Positions 32,005 to 36,694 of a DNA stretch of 36,694 nt are shown here, piece by piece. Source of the stretch: Planctomycetota bacterium (GTDB lineage Bacteria; Planctomycetota; Phycisphaerae; WQYP01); assembly GCA_021804985.1 (NCBI GenBank), contig JAJZGD010000006.1, positions 1 through 36,694 on the forward strand. Reading direction: 5' to 3'. Below the pieces are notes generated by a model. The model was given only the letters and a program-made list of their open reading frames with translations. It had not been told where the DNA came from and searched no databases. Every line of letters starts with the position of its first letter. The stretch's first letter is position 1. Made by a program: the position numbers and the translations under genes.

Positions 32005-33336
32005 AGCGCTTTTATTCAGGGGAATGGGCTTGGTATCAAACAGGCTTTCCTGCCCACTTACAATCGATTCGGTAATCAGATATCGGCCCTTTTCCGTCTG
32101 GTCCGGCAGATGGTACATATAGTCGAGCATAATTTCTTCCATGACGCCCCGCAGTGCCCGTGCGCCCGTATCCCGCTTAAGGGCGCGTTGCGCTACCAAA
32201 CGCAACGCCTGATCGGTGAACTCAAGTTCACACCCCTCCATCTGGAAAAATCGCTGATACTGCTTCACGAGCGCATTTTTTGGATCGGTAAGTATCTGCA
32301 TCATTCCATTTTCATCCAGCGGAGCAAGGGGCGCGATGATCGGCAAACGCCCGACAAATTCCGGAATCATTCCGTATTCGATCAAATCATCGGGGGTTAC
32401 CTGCTTAACCAAGGCGGTTTGCCGCTTGGTCTCTTCTGAAATGATCTGGACCTCCGCGTGGAAGCCAATAAGTTTTCGTCCCAGCCTTTTGGCAATGATT
32501 TGGTCCAGACCAACAAACGTTCCACCGCATATGAACAAAATATGCGTCGTATCGAGCTGAATGTATTGCTGCTCGGGGTGTTTTCGGCCGCCCTGCGGTG
32601 GCACGTTGGCCAGCGTTCCCTCCAGCATTTTCAGCAACGCCTGCTGCACGCCCTCGCCGGATACATCCCGCGTGATCGAGACATTCATATTGGTCTTGCC
32701 GATTTTATCGATCTCATCAATGTAGATGATGCCGCGTTGGGCCGCCTCGAGATCGTAGTCGGCGTTCTGCAGAAGTTTCAGAAGCAAGTTCTCGACATCC
32801 TCGCCGACATAACCGGCTTCGGTCAGCGTGGTAGCGTCGCCAATGGCAAATGGCACATTGAGGCAGCGTGCCAAGGTTCTGGCGAGGAGCGTCTTTCCGG
32901 AACCGGTCGGCCCAATCAGCAGCACATTGGATTTATCGAGTTCGACATCTTCCTTCCCGCGGGCATCGGCATGGGCGAGGCGCTTGTAATGGTTATGCAC
33001 CGCCACCGCCAAAGCTCGCTTGGCGTCGTTTTGCCCGATGACATACTGATCCATGAATTCTTTGACCTGGCGTGGCGGCGGAATCTGCCCGATCGGCTGT
33101 TTGGAGCCCGTTACCTTGCGCTTTTCCTGCTTAAAAATATTCAGGCAAAGTTCGGAGCAATTTTCACAGATGTATATGTCGTTGGGGCCTTCAACCATCA
33201 GCCCAACTTCGCGGCTGGATTTTCCGCAAAACGAGCAATTGGTTACACGGCGACCCTTAAATTTCGTGCTTGCCGGATCGTCACCGCGATTTCCGCCATT
33301 GCCCCCATTACCGCTTCCACTGGATTGATTTGCCAT
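32002..33336 (-). CDS. clpX: ATP-dependent Clp protease ATP-binding subunit ClpX
   Basis: ClpX is the AAA+ unfoldase that feeds substrates to ClpP. The 444-aa product has the N-terminal C4 zinc-binding domain ('[12 protein letters not shown]...CENCSELC'), Walker A '[13 protein letters not shown]', pore loop '[13 protein letters not shown]', Walker B '[11 protein letters not shown]' and the IGF-type ClpP-contact region '[10 protein letters not shown]'. The C-terminal small domain has '[21 protein letters not shown]'. Start ATG at 33336 ('MANQSSGSG') is chosen because upstream residues of the ORF-track version are unlike the family; the ribosome-binding site is weak. clpP and tig are not adjacent. 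The TAG stop is supplied by the tandem repeat. Confidence 0.96.
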   Translation of the reverse strand: MANQSSGSGNGGNGGNRGDDPASTKFKGRRVTNCSFCGKSSREVGLMVEGPNDIYICENCSELCLNIFKQEKRKVTGSKQPIGQIPPPRQVKEFMDQYVIGQNDAKRALAVAVHNHYKRLAHADARGKEDVELDKSNVLLIGPTGSGKTLLARTLARCLNVPFAIGDATTLTEAGYVGEDVENLLLKLLQNADYDLEAAQRGIIYIDEIDKIGKTNMNVSITRDVSGEGVQQALLKMLEGTLANVPPQGGRKHPEQQYIQLDTTHILFICGGTFVGLDQIIAKRLGRKLIGFHAEVQIISEETKRQTALVKQVTPDDLIEYGMIPEFVGRLPIIAPLAPLDENGMMQILTDPKNALVKQYQRFFQMEGCELEFTDQALRLVAQRALKRDTGARALRGVMEEIMLDYMYHLPDQTEKGRYLITESIVSGQESLFDTKPIPLNKSA

Positions 33337-33653
33337 AATTTTACCCGCCGATAAACGGGGGCCTGCCTCATCTTCGATCTGGCATCGAACACCACCGTCC
33401 GAAACCCCCAGACCAACCTCCATTGGACGACACGGAGATGGTCAAAGCGTGAGTTGCACCTGCGCCCCGCGCTATCGGCAATGCACGCCAACGAATACTT
33501 CTACTATAACATAAACCGCTCAAGGCTGCGGTAAATAACGCCATTCAAAGGCATATTTTCCGCCTAACCGTTGATGCGTACAGGACTTGTGGCGGCCCAC
33601 GGCCGATAACGCGGCGGCAGCCTTAATCAACCGCGATCCATGCTGCGCCCGCC
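33337..33653. other. Intergenic region upstream of clpX
   Basis: This 317-bp stretch lies between the SHOCT-like gene and clpX, both on minus. A minus-strand TATAGT at 33508-33503 could be a clpX -10 box with a ~165-nt leader, but no matching -35 is seen. AAGGCTGC (33522) and GCAGCCTT (33617) are widely spaced inverted copies of unclear meaning. I see nothing else. Confidence 0.35.
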
Positions 33654-33944
33654 TTAATGGTCATCATCGGTCGCCTTAAAGCGCTTCGCCATTTTCATGG
33701 CGCGGGCCCGCTTGATTTCTTTGAATTCATCCGGAGTGATGAGGCCCCGCTCCACCATTTTTTCCATATCCCGAAATGAAAAGCCCTCGCTGGTTTCATC
33801 CGTGTCTTTCACGGCCCGACGCCGCACCCACGCAATGAGAATAAAACCAGCAACCACCATAACCAGCAGTACACCGCAGGCGACTATTAAGTCTGTCGTA
33901 ACCAGCGGTCCGGATGGTGCGGGCGGAAGTTTGGAATCACTCAT
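33654..33944 (-). CDS. SHOCT-like single-pass membrane protein
   Basis: The 96-aa protein has one TM segment ('LIVACGVLLVMVVAGFILIAWV') and a cytoplasmic C-terminal part. In it, 'FRDMEKMVERGLITPDEFKEIKRARA' matches the short SHOCT-type helix hairpin (length-then-LIT-x-EEF pattern), usually found at protein ends and thought to mediate oligomerisation. The rest is charged. ATG at 33944 is preferred to the ORF-track GTG 33956 because GGTGA lies about 5 nt upstream. It is divergent from the DUF4870 gene and has no obvious operon partner. The function is unknown. Confidence 0.75.
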   Translation of the reverse strand: MSDSKLPPAPSGPLVTTDLIVACGVLLVMVVAGFILIAWVRRRAVKDTDETSEGFSFRDMEKMVERGLITPDEFKEIKRARAMKMAKRFKATDDDH

Positions 33945-33991
33945 AAGTTTCACCAAACGTTACAATTTACAGCGTGCGGAGGCACGGACGG

Positions 33992-34020
33992 TTCACGCAA
34001 GCCCCTGCCTTGAGTATTAT
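33992..34020 (+). promoter_or_regulatory. Promoter candidate for the DUF4870 gene
   Basis: TTCACG (33992-33997) and TATTAT (34015-34020) are 17 bp apart. The predicted start would be near 34027, giving a leader of about 34 nt with AAGGAG before the ATG. Confidence 0.45.
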
Positions 34021-34060
34021 ACGATCAACGCCATGGCGATGGCAGCGCGAAGGAGAACAT

Positions 34061-34558
34061 ATGGGTGACGACTACGAACTAAAGCCATCCAAGCCTGCTG
34101 AAAAGCCGGGGGATAGTCTTCCAGCGGATCCGGTGGCGGCAGCGCTGGTGCCGGTTCCACCGATGCCGAGCGAAACCCACGCCGCAGAACCGCTCGATGA
34201 CAGCGCCGTCGGAAATAACCGTGCCATGGCCATTCTTGCGTACATTCCGATCTTGGTCATCATACCCTTGGTTTTCGGGCAACAGAGCCGCTTTGTTCGC
34301 TATCACACCAATCAAGGCTTTTTGCTTTTCATCCTTGAGGTGTTGCGATGGGCGGCCATGCAGGTATTGCTCACCGGGCTTCCTTACATTTTCAATCTGA
34401 CGCCAATTGCTGCGCTATTTGGTTTTATCAATGGCATCATCTCAGCATTGTTTCTGGTTCTGGCAGTTGTCGGCATTCTGCACGTGATGACCGGTAGTTG
34501 CGAAGAGTTGCCCATCTTTGGCAAATACCGCGTGATTGAAATTGACCCCCAGCATTGA
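34061..34558 (+). CDS. DUF4870-type membrane protein
   Basis: The 165-aa protein has a Pro/Ala-rich, charged N-terminal tail (about 50 residues), then 'NNRAMAILAYIPILVIIPLVFGQQSRFVRYHTNQGFLLFILEVL'. This is the typical start of DUF4870/YtxH-like small membrane proteins ('A.laYi.il.liPll....s.fvrfHa.QGl'). Two further hydrophobic segments follow. It is probably a three-TM inner-membrane protein of unknown function. Start ATG at 34061 has AAGGAG 6 nt upstream; the ORF-track start at 33974 lies upstream of the likely promoter. The M19 dipeptidase begins 14 bp after its stop, so co-transcription is likely. Confidence 0.82.
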   Translation: MGDDYELKPSKPAEKPGDSLPADPVAAALVPVPPMPSETHAAEPLDDSAVGNNRAMAILAYIPILVIIPLVFGQQSRFVRYHTNQGFLLFILEVLRWAAMQVLLTGLPYIFNLTPIAALFGFINGIISALFLVLAVVGILHVMTGSCEELPIFGKYRVIEIDPQH

Positions 34559-34572
34559 GCGGCCACCGCCCG

Positions 34573-35574
34573 ATGAGCGAAATACGCACCACCCGCTGGT
34601 TTGACGCGCATCTGGATTTGGCCTATCTCGCACTCAATGGGCGCGATATGCTGGCCCCGCTGCGGCAGGTGCAAATCGAGCAACCCGGCGCGGCCGTTAC
34701 CATTCCCTCGCTACGCGACGCTGCGGTAGCGACCGTTCTCGCCACCATCTTCGTTCAGCCATTGAATTCCGCTGCACCGGCGGAAAACGGACGGTGGTGC
34801 TACCGGACCGCCGACGAAGCCTATGCGTGCGCCGAGGCCCAACTTAATATTTATGACCAATGGCTTGCGTGCGGAGCGTTAATCGATGCGCGAACCAGTG
34901 CACACCCGAGACGAGCACCCGGCATTCTTCTACTTATGGAAGGGTGCGCCTGCGTGCGAACGCTCGACGATTTAAATCACTTTTATCAGCGCGGTGTGCG
35001 GGTGATCAGCCTGACGTGGACGGAGGCCAACCGATGGGCCGCCGGCAACGAAGCGCGTGGCGGCCTTACGCAGGAAGGCAAATCCCTGCTGATGCGGGCT
35101 GCGGAACTCGGCATGGTATTGGACACATCACATCTTTGCGAAGAATCTTTTTTCGATGCGCTGCAGTCTGCGCAGATGCCGAAAATCGCCTCGCATTCCA
35201 ATTGCCGTTCGCTGTTGCCGCCAGCCCGGCAAACGCCCCGCAATCTTTCGGATCGCCAGATTTCCGAGCTTATGGCAGCCGGAGGTGTCATTGGGATTAA
35301 TCTATTTTCGAAGTTTCTCGCGGCCGGTCGAGCGGCCATCGACGACGTCATCGGTCACATCGAACACATCAGCGATCTAGGGGGTTCCATGGATGGTGTG
35401 GGGTTGGGATCGGATATGGATGGCGGATTTGATTCCCACGCGCTGCCGAGATCGCTGGAGTCGCATCTCGAACTGCCACATCTGTGCGACGCGTTATCCG
35501 CGCGCGGCATAAGCGATGCGGACATAGCCAAATTTTCCCATGCAAATTGGGAGAGATTTTTTACCCGCCGGTGA
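34573..35574 (+). CDS. Membrane dipeptidase (peptidase family M19)
   Basis: The 333-aa protein belongs to the renal dipeptidase/M19 family of metal-dependent amidohydrolase-fold enzymes. They split dipeptides, including D-amino-acid and dehydro forms. Metal-site motifs are visible in order: 'DAHLDLAY' (HxD), 'LLLMEGCACV' (bridging Glu), 'VLDTSHLCEESF' (His) and 'KIASHSNCRSLLP' (His). 'GVGLGSDMDGGFDS' follows near the C terminus. Length is close to the family's usual 320-400 aa. No signal peptide is seen, so it is probably cytoplasmic despite the family name. ATG at 34573 lacks a clear ribosome-binding site; a TTG overlapping the upstream TGA (34555) is the alternative. It converges on argH. 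Confidence 0.93.
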   Translation: MSEIRTTRWFDAHLDLAYLALNGRDMLAPLRQVQIEQPGAAVTIPSLRDAAVATVLATIFVQPLNSAAPAENGRWCYRTADEAYACAEAQLNIYDQWLACGALIDARTSAHPRRAPGILLLMEGCACVRTLDDLNHFYQRGVRVISLTWTEANRWAAGNEARGGLTQEGKSLLMRAAELGMVLDTSHLCEESFFDALQSAQMPKIASHSNCRSLLPPARQTPRNLSDRQISELMAAGGVIGINLFSKFLAAGRAAIDDVIGHIEHISDLGGSMDGVGLGSDMDGGFDSHALPRSLESHLELPHLCDALSARGISDADIAKFSHANWERFFTRR

Positions 35575-35590
35575 TCGATAGGCCCGGCCG

Positions 35591-36694
35591 TCAACGTTTA
35601 GACCGCTCGCCCGCAGCGAGCTCATAGAATTTTCTCTTCCACCATTTTATTTGCAACTCAACGGACTGCACCGAGCCTGATCCATCGGACTGATAAGCCG
35701 CTACCACATTGACCGAACCGAGCACGGCATACACATCTTCGCCGATCTCGGGACAGACCGTGTGCATTTGTTCCAGAGTCAAATCTGAAAGGGTGCGTTT
35801 GGCGGCCTGGTCGCAAAACGCCACCAACTTCCCCACCATCTGATGAGCCGTCCTGAAGGCCACGCCCTTTTTTACCAGATATTCCGCCAGCACCGTCGCA
35901 TCGGGGAAACCTTCATCGATGCGGGCAGCCATGGATGCCTTATTGATCCGGACGCCCGCGACAATGTCGGCCGTTATTTGCAGACAGGGAAGGATGGCAT
36001 CAAACGCGGCAAACAACAGCCGCTTATCCTCCTGCATATCGCGGTTGTATGAAATGGGCAGGCCCTTGAACATGGTAAGAAGGGCCATGAGTTGTCCGTA
36101 AACGCCGCCCGCTTTCCCACGAATCAACTCTAACACGTCCGGATTGCGTTTCTGCGGCATCATCGAACTTCCCGTGGTGTGCTGATCGGCGAGGCGAATA
36201 AAATCGAATTCGGTGGAGCTGTAAATGATCCATTGTTCGGCAAAGCGCGACAAATGCATGGCAATCATGGCCATATCAAAAACCAACTCGATGGCAAAGT
36301 CGCGGTCACCAACCGAATCAAGGCTGTTGCGTGTAACCAGCGGCATGTCCAATATTTTAGCGGTGAATCTGCGGTCGATGGGAAGGGTCGATCCGGCAAC
36401 GGCGCCGGAGCCCAGAGGCGACGCAAATGTTCGGGTGGCACAATCCCAGAGGCGCAGCCGATCGCGTTCCAGCATCTCGACATACGCGAGCAGTTCGTGC
36501 GCAAATACGATGGGCTGTGCCCGCTGCAAATGCGTGTAAGCGGGCGCCGCGAACTGCCGCGTTGACCCCGCGAGTTTCAGCAGCGATTTTTGAACATCCA
36601 TGACGGCTTCGCGCAATGTTTTAATGGCATCGATGCACCATAATCGGATGTCGAGCGCCACTTGATCATTGCGGGATCTCCCCGTGTGCAGTTT
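35591..36694 (-). CDS. argH: Argininosuccinate lyase, 5' end outside window
   Basis: ArgH splits argininosuccinate into arginine and fumarate, the last step of arginine synthesis. The frame stays open to the right edge and there reads 'KLHTGRSRNDQVALDIRL', the conserved substrate-binding segment. The GTG at 36661 used by the ORF track is therefore internal and the gene is truncated by the window. Other hallmarks are 'YTHLQRAQPIVFAHELLAYVEML', 'LGSGAVAGSTLPIDR' and the fumarase/lyase signature 'GSSMMPQKRNPD'. About 367 residues are present; the missing N terminus should be ~90 residues. It converges on the M19 gene with 16 bp between stops. Confidence 0.96.
   Translation of the reverse strand, partial: KLHTGRSRNDQVALDIRLWCIDAIKTLREAVMDVQKSLLKLAGSTRQFAAPAYTHLQRAQPIVFAHELLAYVEMLERDRLRLWDCATRTFASPLGSGAVAGSTLPIDRRFTAKILDMPLVTRNSLDSVGDRDFAIELVFDMAMIAMHLSRFAEQWIIYSSTEFDFIRLADQHTTGSSMMPQKRNPDVLELIRGKAGGVYGQLMALLTMFKGLPISYNRDMQEDKRLLFAAFDAILPCLQITADIVAGVRINKASMAARIDEGFPDATVLAEYLVKKGVAFRTAHQMVGKLVAFCDQAAKRTLSDLTLEQMHTVCPEIGEDVYAVLGSVNVVAAYQSDGSGSVQSVELQIKWWKRKFYELAAGERSKR

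Noticed and set aside
31810-32439. 209-aa plus-strand ORF with repeated '[22 protein letters not shown]' peptide
   Set aside because: The repeats stay in frame only because the 72-bp period is a multiple of three. The rest of the ORF is antisense to clpX. It is a repeat artefact, not a gene.
32458-33354. 298-aa plus-strand ORF antisense to clpX
   Set aside because: It lies opposite conserved ClpX motifs; its composition is explained by the other strand.

Overview
The window reads as bacterial chromosome from a planctomycete, most likely of the class Phycisphaerae. That placement is inference. It rests on the lineage-typical architectures present: NPCBM proteins, a planctomycete-type cytochrome c domain fused to leucine-rich repeats, a UvrB/UvrC-motif zinc protein, and LptD plus KdsB in a diderm. 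Nearly all of the sequence codes for protein. I saw no rRNA, tRNA, CRISPR array or insertion sequence.

Layout. (1) 1-2200, plus strand: the end of an NPCBM protein, a zinc-ribbon/bacterial-PH membrane protein and a PPOX-family flavoprotein. (2) 2276-12034, minus strand, a long housekeeping run read from right to left: TPR lipoprotein, a one-pass membrane protein with a sigma-region-2-like N terminus, a class I methyltransferase, RsmE, an ArgD-like aminotransferase, a McsA-like protein, LptD and sigma-54 (RpoN). (3) 12084-16403: a small LigD-phosphoesterase-like protein on plus, facing a minus-strand run TauE/SafE - DUF1634 - RDD - TrmL - MazG-like. (4) 16697-17502, plus: a two-gene unit of a 74-aa protein and an AbiEii-like nucleotidyltransferase, with a promoter placed for a leaderless mRNA. 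(5) 17680-24693, minus: three exported glycoside hydrolases (GH2, GH92, GH27) with twin-arginine-type signals, probably one glycan-degrading locus. (6) 25069-27548, plus: two paralogous cytochrome c/LRR proteins. (7) 27585-36694: KdsB and a HIT protein divergent from zwf, then a glycosyltransferase, clpX and a SHOCT-like protein on minus, DUF4870 and an M19 dipeptidase on plus, and the 5'-truncated argH on minus.

Themes. LptD and KdsB indicate a lipopolysaccharide-type outer membrane, and LptD lies directly upstream of rpoN. ArgD and ArgH are both arginine-pathway enzymes. The hydrolase trio suggests use of galactose- and mannose-containing glycans.

The most unusual DNA-level feature is a dispersed repeat with a roughly 35-bp core ending in GGACAGGCTCCTA. 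Copies abut the stop codons of clpX, the glycosyltransferase and, in diverged form, the LigD-like gene, and in each case the repeat supplies the TAG. Near-identical 66-bp copies bracket the glycosyltransferase gene. Next to clpX the core occurs three times at a 72-bp period, and upstream of the GH2 gene it forms a long hairpin. The best protein-level candidate for an undescribed system is the 74-aa protein/nucleotidyltransferase pair.
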